Source of the DNA: Flammeovirgaceae bacterium 311
Lineage (GTDB): Bacteria > Bacteroidota > Bacteroidia > Cytophagales > Cyclobacteriaceae
Assembly (NCBI GenBank): GCA_000597885.1
Contig: CP004371.1
Span: 5,081,001-5,145,000, forward strand
Direction: 5' to 3'
Length of the DNA: 64,000 bases
Made by a program: the position numbers and the translations under genes. The first letter of the stretch is position 1. Every line of letters begins with the position of its first letter. This document shows positions 43,346 through 52,552 of this stretch, in pieces. The notes under the pieces were generated by a model. The model saw nothing but the letters and a program-made list of their open reading frames with translations. It was not told where the DNA came from and searched no databases.

Positions 43346-43954
43346 CAGATGCCGGCGGTCGTTATAACGATCTACTATAAACATGCTGCCAGTCCAGGTA
43401 AGCTCGTAAAGGCCCAGGTTATCGTGCTCAAAATGATCCATGTTCTGAAGGGGGTAATGCAGCATGTAGCAGAGCAAAATGCGCATAGCCCGCCCGTGCA
43501 TGCAAATCAGGATTGTTTCTCCCTCTTCTTCCTCCAGTAAATATTTTAGTACCACCTCCTGCCTGTGCTGCACATCCAAAGGGCTTTCGCCACCTTCTAT
43601 CAGTACGTGCAGCTCGCCCTGTTGCCAGGCTTTTACTACCTGCAGATAATGGTCATGTTCTTCCCGGGTAAAGGGCTTGCCTTCCTTATGGCCCCAGTTT
43701 ATTTCGTTGAGGCCCTCGAACACCACATGCGGAAAACCAGCGTCTAAAAACTTCTGAACGCTTTGCTGGGTACGCTGCAGGGCAGAGGTATACACTACAT
43801 CAAAAGGATAGTCTTTATAAGCATGCCAGAAAAGTTCGGCCTGTCGGTAGCCTTCTTCATTCAGGGGGGTATCAATACCACTTCCCTGTACCATACCGTT
43901 TTTATTGTAATCTGTCTGCCCGTGGCGGATGAGGTAAATCTTTTTTTGTTTCAA
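43331..43954 (-). CDS. Histidine phosphatase family protein
   Basis: 207 residues. Catalytic LIRHGQTDYNKNGMVQGSGIDTPLNEEG (RHG at residues 10-12), VVYTSALQRTQQSVQ, EINWGHKEG and the second His in ILICMHGRAMRILLCYML. Substrate unknown: phosphoglycerate mutase-like enzymes and broad phosphatases share these motifs. The final codons LLEPV-stop are encoded by the terminal repeat of the MITE-like element, suggesting a replaced C-terminus. Confidence 0.9.
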   Translation of the reverse strand: MKQKKIYLIRHGQTDYNKNGMVQGSGIDTPLNEEGYRQAELFWHAYKDYPFDVVYTSALQRTQQSVQKFLDAGFPHVVFEGLNEINWGHKEGKPFTREEHDHYLQVVKAWQQGELHVLIEGGESPLDVQHRQEVVLKYLLEEEEGETILICMHGRAMRILLCYMLHYPLQNMDHFEHDNLGLYELTWTGSMFIVDRYNDRRHLLEPV

Positions 43955-44088
43955 AATACTAAGTGATTTGGCTGAATGATAGCGCTATATCAGCATCAAA
44001 AGCAGGAATATTGGTAAAGATAGGCCTGCAAAGCAGGCAAATCAAAAACTGCTGCATACTTTTGTATGGTACTTTTTAATACTGCTGC

Positions 44089-44520
44089 ATGTCGACTTCT
44101 GTTTTTAAAACACCTCCAACGCTGGAGGGGCTCAATAAAATGAGCCGCAATACCATGATGGAGCACCTGGGGATTGAGTATACTGAGGTAGGGCCGGATT
44201 TTATTTCGGCCCGTATGCCCGTTGACAACCGCACCCATCAGCCCTTTGGCCTGCTCCATGGAGGAGCCTCTGTAGCGCTGGCCGAAACCCTGGGCAGTGT
44301 GGCAGCTTATTTATGCCTGGATGCGGAGAAACAGTATCCGGTTGGACTTGATATAAACGCTAATCATATCAAGGCCGTACGCAGTGGCTGGGTGTATGGC
44401 ACTACAAAGCCCCTGCACATTGGCGGCAAAACGCATGTGTGGGAAATACGTATCACCACAGAAGAAGGAGCCCTGGTTTGCATAAGCCGCATTACCATGG
44501 CTGTGTTGGATCGTGCATGA
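44089..44520 (+). CDS. menI: Hotdog-fold thioesterase, likely DHNA-CoA hydrolase
   Basis: 143 residues of the PaaI/YbgC-type hotdog family. The HGGASVALAETLGSVAA segment (about residues 64-80) is the active-site helix with the conserved Glu, and LDINANHIKAVRSGWVYGTTKPLHIGGKTHVWEI is the second half. It overlaps menF by 4 bases (ATGA) and stands at the head of the men gene cluster, so hydrolysis of 1,4-dihydroxy-2-naphthoyl-CoA in menaquinone synthesis is the best assignment, from motif plus context. Confidence 0.8.
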   Translation: MSTSVFKTPPTLEGLNKMSRNTMMEHLGIEYTEVGPDFISARMPVDNRTHQPFGLLHGGASVALAETLGSVAAYLCLDAEKQYPVGLDINANHIKAVRSGWVYGTTKPLHIGGKTHVWEIRITTEEGALVCISRITMAVLDRA

Positions 44521-45764
44521 AAGAATCGTCTTTACATACAGAACTGCTGGCACCTCTACAGGAACTTACTGTACCGGAGCAGTTTGAGGCACTGCTAAAA
44601 ACGGCTTTGGCAGAAGGTTTTCCTGTAGCCGCCTGGCGGCTGCCGGGAGAAATATACCCGAGTTTGCTGGTAGATCTTAGCGGTAACACCAGGCTCGTTG
44701 ACCCGGATTTTGAACAGCTGCCGGCCGGTTTCCTGGCTGCTCCCTATCAAACAGATTTAACAGCTCCGGATGCAGCTGAGAACCTGCAGTGCCATTTTCT
44801 GGAGGCTGGACTGCTTTGGATCGGGGCGGATGAAAAGTTTGTGCTGGCAGAGCAGCTATCGGAGGAACAGAAACAAAATGCCGGACAGCTGCTGGAAAAA
44901 GCCCTGGATCATACAAAAGTGAACCATCCTTATCCGGCTGCTGAAGTAAGACTTACCGAAACCAGCAGGGAACACTATGTTAAACTGGTGCAGGATTCTG
45001 TTACTGCTATCCACAGGGGTGACTTTCAAAAAAATGTTTGTGCCCGTACCAAATTAGTATCCCTGCCCGATGGTTTTCGCCTGGAAAAGTTCTTTAGCTT
45101 GCTTTCCACCAGTTACCCCAATGCTTTTGTGTCTGTTGTGGCAGCACCACAGATTGGCACCTGGGTAGGGGCTACCCCGGAAGTACTTATTTCTGTTGAT
45201 AAACATCAGCGTTTTAAAACGGTGGCCCTGGCAGGTACACAACCTAAGCAGCCGGGTATGAGCCCGGCCGATGCGGTATGGCGGCAGAAAGAAATTGAAG
45301 AGCAGGCTATGGTAAGCCGCTATATTATTAATTGTCTGAAAAAAATAAGGGTACGTGAGTTTGAAGAAATTGGCCCCCGTACCATTGTTGCAGCAAATCT
45401 TTTGCACCTGCGTACTGATTTTACGATAGACATGCAGGAAGTAAACTATCCGAACCTGCCCACCATTATGCTGCAGCTGCTGCACCCAACTTCTGCAGTC
45501 TGCGGACTGCCAAAAGAGCCTGCAGCCGCCTTTCTGGAGCAACATGAAGGGCTGGACAGAAGCTTTTTTGCCGGTTTTTTAGGACCGGTAAACCTGCAGC
45601 ACGAAACACATCTTTTTGTAAACCTGCGCTGCATGCAGCTTTTAGAGCGGCATGCCCTGCTCTATGCAGGCGCTGGTATTACTGCCGATTCGGTGCCGGA
45701 GCGCGAGTGGCAGGAGACCGAACATAAATGTTTTACCCTGCTGGAGGTGCTGCATCAGGCCTGA
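44517..45764 (+). CDS. menF: Isochorismate synthase
   Basis: 415 residues from ATG 44517, overlapping the thioesterase stop. The chorismate-binding core in the C-terminal half has QDSVTAIHRGDFQKNVCARTK, FVSVVAAPQIGTWVGATPEVL, VALAGTQPKQPG, KEIEEQAMVSRYI, LLHPTSAVCGLPKEPAAAFLEQHEGLDRSFFAGFLGPV and YAGAGITADSVPEREWQETEHK. It converts chorismate to isochorismate, the first menaquinone-specific step. Neighbouring menD, menB and menE favour menaquinone rather than siderophore use. Confidence 0.93.
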   Translation: MKESSLHTELLAPLQELTVPEQFEALLKTALAEGFPVAAWRLPGEIYPSLLVDLSGNTRLVDPDFEQLPAGFLAAPYQTDLTAPDAAENLQCHFLEAGLLWIGADEKFVLAEQLSEEQKQNAGQLLEKALDHTKVNHPYPAAEVRLTETSREHYVKLVQDSVTAIHRGDFQKNVCARTKLVSLPDGFRLEKFFSLLSTSYPNAFVSVVAAPQIGTWVGATPEVLISVDKHQRFKTVALAGTQPKQPGMSPADAVWRQKEIEEQAMVSRYIINCLKKIRVREFEEIGPRTIVAANLLHLRTDFTIDMQEVNYPNLPTIMLQLLHPTSAVCGLPKEPAAAFLEQHEGLDRSFFAGFLGPVNLQHETHLFVNLRCMQLLERHALLYAGAGITADSVPEREWQETEHKCFTLLEVLHQA

Positions 45765-45821
45765 TGCCTGAAATACCCCGAAAGATTGCTAATTTAGCCG
45801 CCGCAACTTTACCTGTAAATA

Positions 45822-47555
45822 GTGCTGCAACCTATTGCCGATATAGCCGAACAATGTGCCAGATTAGGCATCAGGCATTTTGTGCTTTCTCCCGGATCGC
45901 GTTGTGCTCCGCTTACCCTGGCAGTAGCCCGGCACCCGCAACTACAAACCCGTGTGGTGCCCGATGAACGAGCCGCTGCCTACATTGCCCTGGGCATGGC
46001 ACAGGCACTGGGGCAAACCATTGGCCTTATTTGTACCTCGGGTACGGCTGCCTATAATTATGCTCCTGCTGTGGCAGAAGCTTTTTATCAGAATATACCA
46101 CTGCTGGTACTTACTGCCGATCGCCCGCCGGAGTGGATCGACCAGCAGGATGGACAGACCCTCCGCCAGCAGCAGCTCTACGGACCACATGTAAAAGGCA
46201 GTTTCCAGCTGCCGGATACCTATGAGCACCCGGACCTGGTCTGGCATCTGCACAGGCTCATCAACGAAGCCATTAACCTTTCCCAAACCGGGGCCAAAGG
46301 GCCTGTGCATGTAAACGTGCCGCTGCGGGAGCCATTTTACCCCAAAGCAGAAGATCCCTGGCAGTATACTCAGGAGCTGAAGGTTGTAGAGCGACTGGTG
46401 GTGGAGCCTCGTTTGCCCCAGCCTGTTTGGGAGCAGCTGGCAAACGAATGGCAGCAGTTTGACAAAAAAGTGGTTGTGGCGGGACAAGGCGTTTGGGATG
46501 AAAAGCTGCTGACAGCGCTGGAGCAAACCAGCAGGCAGCAGCGTATTCCGGTAGTTGCCGATATCATCAGCAACCTGCATGGACTAAGGGGGCGGATTAC
46601 GCATCAGGATAGTTTCTTGAGCCTGCCGCTTCAGCAGCAGGGAAGCGAGGGTGGCTTGTCACTTCAGCCCGACCTGCTGATTACCTTTGGAGCCTCTGTG
46701 ATCAGCAAGAACCTTAAATTATACCTGCGTAAGTTTAAACCAAAGGAGCACTGGCACCTGCAGGCCTATGGGCCAGTTGCAGATACTTTTCAAACACTTA
46801 GCAGAATTATTCCGGTTGAGCCCCAATATTTCTTTACAGAAATTAATAACAGGGGCATAAGAGCTGAAGAACAGTTGCCAGCCCAGAAAAATTACAACAG
46901 GAGCTGGAAAGCACAGGAGGAGGCAGCAGAAAAAGCTGCAACAACATTCTTCAAAGAACATGAGTGGGGAGAGTTTTGGGCGGTAAGGCAGTGCATTCAG
47001 CATCTGCCCCAGGGAACTCACCTGCACCTGGCCAACAGCATGTCGGTACGCTATGCTAATTTTGTAGGCCTAACACAGGAACAGAAAGAGGTACGGGTAT
47101 GGGCAAACAGGGGCACGAGTGGCATTGATGGTTGCAACAGCACTGCACTGGGAGGAGCGGTAGCTACGGGCAGGCTTACTGTACTAATTACCGGAGATAT
47201 GGCTTTTCTGTACGACCGGAATGCATTCTGGCATACTTTTCTGCCCTCGAACCTGCGCATTTTAGTGCTCAACAATGCAGGTGGTGGTATTTTCCGGATG
47301 ATTGAAGGACCCCGCCGGCAACCAGAGCTGGAGGAGTTTTTTGTAACCAAACAACCTTTTACTGCCCGGCCATCGGCACAGGAAGCAGGCTTTACCTACA
47401 CCCGTTGCGAGAGCGGTAAAGAATTTTTGCAGGCATTACCAACCTTTTTAGCCGATGAGGGTGGTGCAAAAGTGCTGGAAGTGCTAACAGACAGTGCTGC
47501 CAACACCAACATTTTTAACAGCTACAAGGCAATGATGCATCAGATAAATGGCTAA
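45822..47555 (+). CDS. menD: 2-succinyl-5-enolpyruvyl-6-hydroxy-3-cyclohexene-1-carboxylate synthase
   Basis: 577 residues from a GTG at 45822 (homologues begin at the same point: LQPIADIAEQCARLGIRHFVLSPGSRCAPLTLAVARHP). It is a thiamine-diphosphate enzyme: CTSGTAAYNYAPAVAEAFYQNIPLLVLTADRPPEW, and the ThDP-binding GDMAFLYDRNAFWHTFLPSNLRILVLNNAGGGIFRMIEGP. It joins isochorismate and 2-oxoglutarate. It follows menF after 57 bases; menB follows 174 bases later. Confidence 0.95.
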   Translation: MLQPIADIAEQCARLGIRHFVLSPGSRCAPLTLAVARHPQLQTRVVPDERAAAYIALGMAQALGQTIGLICTSGTAAYNYAPAVAEAFYQNIPLLVLTADRPPEWIDQQDGQTLRQQQLYGPHVKGSFQLPDTYEHPDLVWHLHRLINEAINLSQTGAKGPVHVNVPLREPFYPKAEDPWQYTQELKVVERLVVEPRLPQPVWEQLANEWQQFDKKVVVAGQGVWDEKLLTALEQTSRQQRIPVVADIISNLHGLRGRITHQDSFLSLPLQQQGSEGGLSLQPDLLITFGASVISKNLKLYLRKFKPKEHWHLQAYGPVADTFQTLSRIIPVEPQYFFTEINNRGIRAEEQLPAQKNYNRSWKAQEEAAEKAATTFFKEHEWGEFWAVRQCIQHLPQGTHLHLANSMSVRYANFVGLTQEQKEVRVWANRGTSGIDGCNSTALGGAVATGRLTVLITGDMAFLYDRNAFWHTFLPSNLRILVLNNAGGGIFRMIEGPRRQPELEEFFVTKQPFTARPSAQEAGFTYTRCESGKEFLQALPTFLADEGGAKVLEVLTDSAANTNIFNSYKAMMHQING

Positions 47556-47729
47556 ATCTTATTTTTTAGCTGCTTCTGGCTAAAATTGGGGTATCTGAAC
47601 GAGCAGGCAAAGCCAGCTGGTGAGCCAGAATCAAGAGGCTAGCTTTATACAGGCTGGTGCCAATAGGAGTTCCGGTTTGTGCATCATGTTTATTTTCATA
47701 ATCGATCAATCATTCTAAATTATTAAATT

Positions 47730-48572
47730 ATGAGTAAGGCAAATTGGGTAACGGTAAAAGAATATGAGGATATCACCTATAAAAAAGCAAATGGTGTTGC
47801 CCGTATTGCTTTTAACCGGCCAAACGTGCGCAACGCATTTCGTCCTAAAACGGTAGGAGAGCTTTTTGAAGCTTTTCTGGATGCCCGAGAAGATACTTCC
47901 ATAGGAGTGGTATTGCTGTCCGCCGAAGGTCCCTCTACAAAAGACGGGGTGTATTCATTCTGTAGCGGAGGCGATCAGAATGCCCGTGGGCACCAGGGTT
48001 ATGTAGATGAGGCAGGCATGCCACGCCTGAATATTCTGGAGGTGCAGCGCCTGATCCGCTTTATGCCAAAAGTAGTAATTGCCGTGGTGCCAGGCTGGGC
48101 AGTAGGTGGTGGCCATAGCCTGCATGTGGTATGCGACCTTACCCTTGCCAGTAAAGAGCATGCTATTTTTAAGCAAACTGATGCCGATGTGACCAGCTTT
48201 GATGGTGGCTATGGCTCGGCCTACCTTGCTAAAATGGTGGGACAAAAGCGTGCACGGGAGATTTTTTTCCTGGGTAGGAACTACTCAGCGCAGGATGCCT
48301 ACGAAATGGGTATGGTAAATGCAGTAATTCCGCACGAGGAACTGGAAGATACCGCCTATGAGTGGGCACAGGAAATTCTGGCAAAATCACCTACTTCTAT
48401 TAAGATGCTGAAGTTTGCCTTTAACCTAACCGACGATGGTATGGTAGGGCAGCAGGTATTTGCCGGCGAAGCTACCCGCCTGGCCTATATGACTGAAGAA
48501 GCAAAGGAAGGCAGGAACGCATTTCTGGAGAAAAGAAAACCTGATTTTAAGGACATCAAATGGATTCCTTAA
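47730..48572 (+). CDS. menB: 1,4-dihydroxy-2-naphthoyl-CoA synthase
   Basis: 280 residues of the crotonase fold. VARIAFNRPNVRNAFRPKTVGELFEAF, FCSGGDQNARGHQGYVDEAG, VIAVVPGWAVGGGHSLHVVCDLTLAS (oxyanion-hole Gly), SFDGGYGSAYLAKMVGQKRAREIFFLGR and the C-terminal KRKPDFKDIKWIP tail are MenB-specific. It cyclises succinylbenzoyl-CoA. menC is not in this cluster. Confidence 0.95.
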   Translation: MSKANWVTVKEYEDITYKKANGVARIAFNRPNVRNAFRPKTVGELFEAFLDAREDTSIGVVLLSAEGPSTKDGVYSFCSGGDQNARGHQGYVDEAGMPRLNILEVQRLIRFMPKVVIAVVPGWAVGGGHSLHVVCDLTLASKEHAIFKQTDADVTSFDGGYGSAYLAKMVGQKRAREIFFLGRNYSAQDAYEMGMVNAVIPHEELEDTAYEWAQEILAKSPTSIKMLKFAFNLTDDGMVGQQVFAGEATRLAYMTEEAKEGRNAFLEKRKPDFKDIKWIP

Positions 48573-48787
48573 GGTGATGGGTTTGGCTGTAAATCTTAAT
48601 ATTTTGCCAGAACCTTACGCCTGAATAAGGGATGGATTTATGGTAGGCCGAACAGAATTTCCCAGTTGCTTAAAAAAATTTTATATACCTAAAGCGGCCT
48701 TTGTGTCGCTTTTATTTGTGAAAGACTAAAAATTTACACCGTTTTCTATTGAAGAAACAGCCTTTATCGATACAAAAACGAAATATT

Positions 48788-48850
48788 ATGCAAGCAGAAC
48801 AATTTAATAATCAAGAATTTATGAACCTTCCTGCAAACGATAGCGTATAA
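48788..48850 (+). other. 20-codon ORF upstream of a small gene
   Basis: ATG 48788 to TAA 48850 reads MQAEQFNNQEFMNLPANDSV. It ends 6 bases before a -7 box and 37 bases before the small gene at 48887. Composition is polar with no special codon run. It may be chance. The rest of the 314-base gap after menB shows nothing else. Confidence 0.2.
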
Positions 48851-48855
48851 GGTGT

Positions 48856-48863
48856 TATATTTG
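48856..48863 (+). promoter_or_regulatory. Bacteroidota -7 box before the 67-residue gene
   Basis: TATATTTG matches TAnnTTTG exactly, 24 bases before the ATG. No TTTG at the expected -33 position. Confidence 0.4.
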
Positions 48864-48886
48864 TATATAATATTACATCGACCTAT

Positions 48887-49090
48887 ATGACGTTGGCCGA
48901 AAAAAAATTAGCAATGTTCCGCCACCTTGACGCTATGAGCGAGCAGGAAGTGGAGCAACTATATCAGCAGCTGGTAGGTGTGAAGAAGTCTTCGCCCATG
49001 CGCCAGCCAATAAGTTTTCGCGATATTAAGCGCCGCTTCGATGTTGTTGAAGCAGCGATAGATGTAAGCTCAGTAACAGTAAGTAATTAA
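48887..49090 (+). CDS. Small protein of unknown function
   Basis: 67 residues. The N-terminal half is a charged amphipathic helix (LAEKKLAMFRHLDAMSEQEVEQLYQQLVG), the second half basic (RQPISFRDIKRRFDVVEAAIDV). A -7 box precedes it and an intrinsic terminator follows, which argues for a real transcription unit. The helix resembles small antitoxin-like or DNA-associated peptides, but no family is recognised and no toxin is next to it. Confidence 0.5.
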   Translation: MTLAEKKLAMFRHLDAMSEQEVEQLYQQLVGVKKSSPMRQPISFRDIKRRFDVVEAAIDVSSVTVSN

Positions 49091-49119
49091 GAGCAGATTT
49101 AATTTTTCATTTTTTGGCT

Positions 49120-49142
49120 GCTCAGCAGCTGAGCTCTTTTAT
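49120..49142 (+). terminator. Terminator after the 67-residue gene
   Basis: GCTCAG and CTGAGC pair around CAG (49120-49134), followed by TCTTTTATATTTTTT. Confidence 0.6.
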
Positions 49143-49212
49143 ATTTTTTGAGCATTTTTAGATTTTGCTTCTTTAGGTGTTGGTTTAAGAACCAGCACCT
49201 TTTTTTTGTACT

Positions 49213-50295
49213 ATGGCGTTTACCCTACTGATCAATCATTACAAATTCTCTCCCGCGCAGTTAAAGCAGGCAAAAGCCATAGCAGCAGCGGAGGAGCACA
49301 GCGGTGTTGCAGTGGAATTTATACAGCAGTGGCTTGCTAATCAGCATGAGTTTTTAGTACACACCTCCGGCTCTACAGGTACTCCCAAGCCAATCGTCAT
49401 AAGCCGAGAAAGAATGCAGGCCAGCGCAGGGCTAACTTTACAGGCACTGGAGATCACCCCCGGTACACCTGCGCTCCTGTGCATTCATCCGCAGTTTATT
49501 GGTGGTAAAATGATGCTGGTGCGTGCTATGGAGGGTGGTTTGCCAATCAGAATTGTTGCGCCCGGGGCTAATCCTTTAAAAAATCTGCCCATGGATGAGC
49601 AGCCGTTATTTACCGCGCTCGTGCCGATGCAGCTGGAACACATTCTGAAAAATAGTGCCAGTTTATTTAGATTGAACCGGATGAAGGCTGCCATTATAGG
49701 CGGTGCTGCAGTATCTCCGGCTTTAGAGGAGCAGGCGCAGATGGTAACCGCACCTCTTTACAGCACCTATGGCATGACAGAAACGGTTTCGCATATAGCG
49801 CTGCGCCAGATAAACGGTGCAGGCCGTAAGGATTATTTTACTGTATTGCCCGGAATTCAGATCAGTACCGATAAGCGGGGCTGCCTGGTAATAAATGGCC
49901 CGGTTGTTGAAGAAGAGGTTATCACCAACGACAGGGTTGAGATACTATCAGAGGCCAGTTTTCGCTGGCTGGGGCGCATTGATAACATCATCAATACTGG
50001 TGGGATTAAAGTACAGGTAGAACAGCTAGAGGCTCTGGCAGTTGATTGTTTAGCGAAAGAAGGCTACAACAGGCGCGTACTTGCTGGAGGCTTGCCAGAT
50101 GAAAAACTGGGGCACAGGGTAGTACTGCTGGTTGAGGGAGTGGCGCTGCCTGATACCATAAACCAGTCTTTGTTAAGCTGCATGAAAACAGCGCTGCCAA
50201 AGTACTGGACTCCTAAAGAGATTTTATTTACTGAAAAATTCAAAGAAAGCGATAATGGAAAAGTCAAGAGAAGTGAAACCTGGGCAGGTATTTAA
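49213..50295 (+). CDS. menE: o-Succinylbenzoate--CoA ligase
   Basis: 360 residues, a compact adenylate-forming enzyme. The ATP loop is VHTSGSTGTPKPIVISRERM (about residues 51-70), followed by IHPQFIGGKMMLVRAMEGG, YSTYGMTETVSHIALR (A5 motif), WLGRIDNIINTGGIKVQVEQLE (A8 hinge) and a C-terminal lysine region DNGKVKRSET. It activates o-succinylbenzoate for MenB. It lacks about 100 N-terminal residues of E. coli MenE, as usual in Bacteroidota. The next gene begins one base after its stop. Confidence 0.9.
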   Translation: MAFTLLINHYKFSPAQLKQAKAIAAAEEHSGVAVEFIQQWLANQHEFLVHTSGSTGTPKPIVISRERMQASAGLTLQALEITPGTPALLCIHPQFIGGKMMLVRAMEGGLPIRIVAPGANPLKNLPMDEQPLFTALVPMQLEHILKNSASLFRLNRMKAAIIGGAAVSPALEEQAQMVTAPLYSTYGMTETVSHIALRQINGAGRKDYFTVLPGIQISTDKRGCLVINGPVVEEEVITNDRVEILSEASFRWLGRIDNIINTGGIKVQVEQLEALAVDCLAKEGYNRRVLAGGLPDEKLGHRVVLLVEGVALPDTINQSLLSCMKTALPKYWTPKEILFTEKFKESDNGKVKRSETWAGI

Positions 50296-50296
50296 A

Positions 50297-50734
50297 ATGG
50301 GGCTGCTGATGCTGGCAGGTGTGTTACTGTTAACTACAGCATTTACCCCTCAGGAGCATAACGAAACCTACAGCATAATAGTGAAAGTAGAAGGAACCAG
50401 GAACAGCAAAGGCGTTGTCCGTGTGGCGCTGTTCAATACTGAAAAAGGCTTTCCAACTGATGGGCAAAAGGCCTTCAAAAATATTTCGGCACCAGCCAAA
50501 GAAGGGGTAGTTCAGCTTACGGTAAATAATCTGCCTGCAGGCCGCTATGCCATTTCACTGCTGCATGACGAAAATGAAAACGGGGTGCTTGATACCAACG
50601 TAGTAGGTTATCCGAAAGAAGGGTATGGGGCCTCAAATAATAATCTGCCTGCTTTCAGAGCGCCAAATTTCAATGAGGCAGCATTTGAGGTGAAGGCCCC
50701 CAGACAGGAATTAAGGATCAGTCTCCGTTACTAG
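50297..50734 (+). CDS. DUF2141-family exported protein
   Basis: 145 residues from ATG 50297, one base after the menE stop; an earlier ATG at 50255 inside menE would add 14 residues. A signal peptide (MGLLMLAGVLLLTTAFT) is followed by a beta sandwich with the DUF2141 phrases GVVRVALFNTEKGFPTDG, AGRYAISLLHDENENGVLDTNVVGYPKEGYGASNN. Function unknown. Its 3' end overlaps the convergent phosphatase gene by 24 bases. Confidence 0.88.
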   Translation: MGLLMLAGVLLLTTAFTPQEHNETYSIIVKVEGTRNSKGVVRVALFNTEKGFPTDGQKAFKNISAPAKEGVVQLTVNNLPAGRYAISLLHDENENGVLDTNVVGYPKEGYGASNNNLPAFRAPNFNEAAFEVKAPRQELRISLRY

Positions 50735-51547
50735 GTTGTTGCTGCTCTCTTCTTCGGTATCAATTTTAGCGAGTATGGTGGTGGCAAAATAATTATCGCC
50801 GCCATCTCGCACTACCATCCATCCCTGCTTTTCAAGGCTTTTTCTGATGTATCGGTTTAAAAAGCCATGGGCTACCAGAACTACTTTAGGATTATCCTCG
50901 CTGGCACTATCCAATATCAGTGCTCCTTTGCGGGCTCTTTCTTTTGCCTCGCTAAAGCTTTCTATGCCTTCCCTGTCTAGCCCCAGCATCCATTTAATAC
51001 GTGCTGTAGTGGTCCAGTACTTAAGCGGAAGCCGCATTTTTACTCTTCTGGTGCCAATGATCCGTTCAAATTCCCTGAAATCTGAAGTGGTAACGATATC
51101 GCGTTCTGCCCCAAACAGGTATTTGGCTGTAGCCTGTGCCCTGGGAACATTGCTGGTATAAAGGGCCACCTCGTTTGTATCTTCCAGTATAAAAAAAGGT
51201 CTGTCCGGTATTACAATACCTACACTGTCGTAATTCTTGATAAACGACTTGGCTTCTTCGTAGGTGAACTTACCAGTCTTTACAAGGTCTGGTTCTCCAT
51301 GGCGAATAAGGGCAATCTGGCGTACTCTGGAATTTTGGGGCAGAAAATTCTGGTCTGGTTCTACAAAGTGTAATTCCTGCGCAATAGGAACGCCATTTGC
51401 AGTAACGTATGCTGCATTATTATTAAGCTCTTTATATTTTGTCTCCAGGTTTTTAACCAGTTGCTCCTGCATATCTTTTTCCTGACAACCAGCTGAAACT
51501 ATAACCAGCATGGCTATAAAAAATAGGGTATAAAACAATCTGTTCAT
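50711..51547 (-). CDS. Histidine phosphatase family lipoprotein
   Basis: 278 residues with a lipoprotein signal MNRLFYTLFFIAMLVIVSAGC (Cys21). The phosphatase core has QIALIRHGEPDLVKTG (RHG about 84-86), ALYTSNVPRAQATAKYLFG, and VVLVAHGFLNRYIRKSL. It is probably anchored in the periplasm-facing membrane; substrate unknown. Convergent and slightly overlapping with the DUF2141 gene. Confidence 0.85.
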   Translation of the reverse strand: MNRLFYTLFFIAMLVIVSAGCQEKDMQEQLVKNLETKYKELNNNAAYVTANGVPIAQELHFVEPDQNFLPQNSRVRQIALIRHGEPDLVKTGKFTYEEAKSFIKNYDSVGIVIPDRPFFILEDTNEVALYTSNVPRAQATAKYLFGAERDIVTTSDFREFERIIGTRRVKMRLPLKYWTTTARIKWMLGLDREGIESFSEAKERARKGALILDSASEDNPKVVLVAHGFLNRYIRKSLEKQGWMVVRDGGDNYFATTILAKIDTEEESSNNLVTETDP

Positions 51548-51614
51548 GTATTATGATACCATAGAAGCGCCGTTCAGGTTTCCTTAAAAGTATAATTGTG
51601 TAAATTAGCGCCTT

Positions 51615-52418
51615 ATGAGTGTAGCTATAGAATCAGTCCATAAACTGGATATTTTTTACGATGCCGGCGAAAATGTGCCGCCCCCGTACCATTATGCCTA
51701 CCATCTTGAATTAACAATAAAGCCTGCCGGACTGGAGGCTAAATTTGACCTGCGCTACCTGCACCGTGAGGACCTTAGCGAAGAGGAAATTCTAGAAGAA
51801 GGCTTCACCCTGCAGGATGACTGGAACTGGAGTGGCACACTGCCGCAACTCTGGCAGGAGGCCCTGCAGGAGCAGGTGCAGAAAAGCATTTGGCCTAATA
51901 AACCCAAAGAAGCACAGGAGGGAGAAGCTGTTCTGGAAATTCAGCTGCTAAGCCAGCCTGGCGAAGTTCTGTTTGCCGGCCGGCCGGCCGATGTGTCGAG
52001 CTGGGAGTATTTTCTGCAGGAAATTATGCAGGCTATTTACGAAGTGGCCCAAAAGGAAGCACCCCTTGCCCTGCATTACCTGGAGGTGGGAGGCAGCGAT
52101 AAGAGTATAGAAATTTGGCTGAACGCCAGTTTTGCAGAGAGAAAAGCCAATGCACGTCAGGTAGGCCTGGAAGGCGCTGGCGTGGCTGATACACGGGAGC
52201 TAAGCTGGCCTGCTCTGAAAAAGCTGCTTAAAACGGTTTATATGCCGGACTATGATTACGAAAATGCTTCAGAACTTCCACCAGCGGAAAAAGGCAAGCA
52301 CATAAGCACAGGAGAAGGCTTGTGGTTTACCTTTGGCGAAAGCCTGCTGGAGCCCGGAGCTAACACAAATAGTCTGGAACGACTGGAGGTTGCTTTAAAA
52401 GACATCTTTACCAGATAA
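51615..52418 (+). CDS. Conserved hypothetical cytoplasmic protein
   Basis: 267 residues, no signal peptide or membrane segment, acidic. Contains HYAYHLELTIKPAGLEAKFDLRYLHREDLSEEEILEEGFTLQDDWNWSG and a C-terminal GLWFTFGESLLEPGANTNSLERLEVALKDIF. I recall similar unnamed proteins in Cytophagales but no function. A strong hairpin terminator starts at its stop codon. Confidence 0.7.
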   Translation: MSVAIESVHKLDIFYDAGENVPPPYHYAYHLELTIKPAGLEAKFDLRYLHREDLSEEEILEEGFTLQDDWNWSGTLPQLWQEALQEQVQKSIWPNKPKEAQEGEAVLEIQLLSQPGEVLFAGRPADVSSWEYFLQEIMQAIYEVAQKEAPLALHYLEVGGSDKSIEIWLNASFAERKANARQVGLEGAGVADTRELSWPALKKLLKTVYMPDYDYENASELPPAEKGKHISTGEGLWFTFGESLLEPGANTNSLERLEVALKDIFTR

Positions 52419-52458
52419 AATAAAACAGCCGCTCAGTTGATGAGCGGCTGTTTTATTT
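52418..52458. terminator. Perfect 18-base hairpin terminator, bidirectional
   Basis: AAATAAAACAGCCGCTCA (52418-52435) and its exact complement at 52441-52458 enclose GTTGA. T-rich arms lie on both strands, so it can end the gene at 51615 and transcripts from the right. Confidence 0.9.
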
Positions 52459-52552
52459 TATCTGAATCTTGCTGTACCTGATAAAAGCCTTTTCCTAACA
52501 CTACTACGCATAATGATGCATAAGTTAATTATCAGGCACAGCCGGTTTCAGA

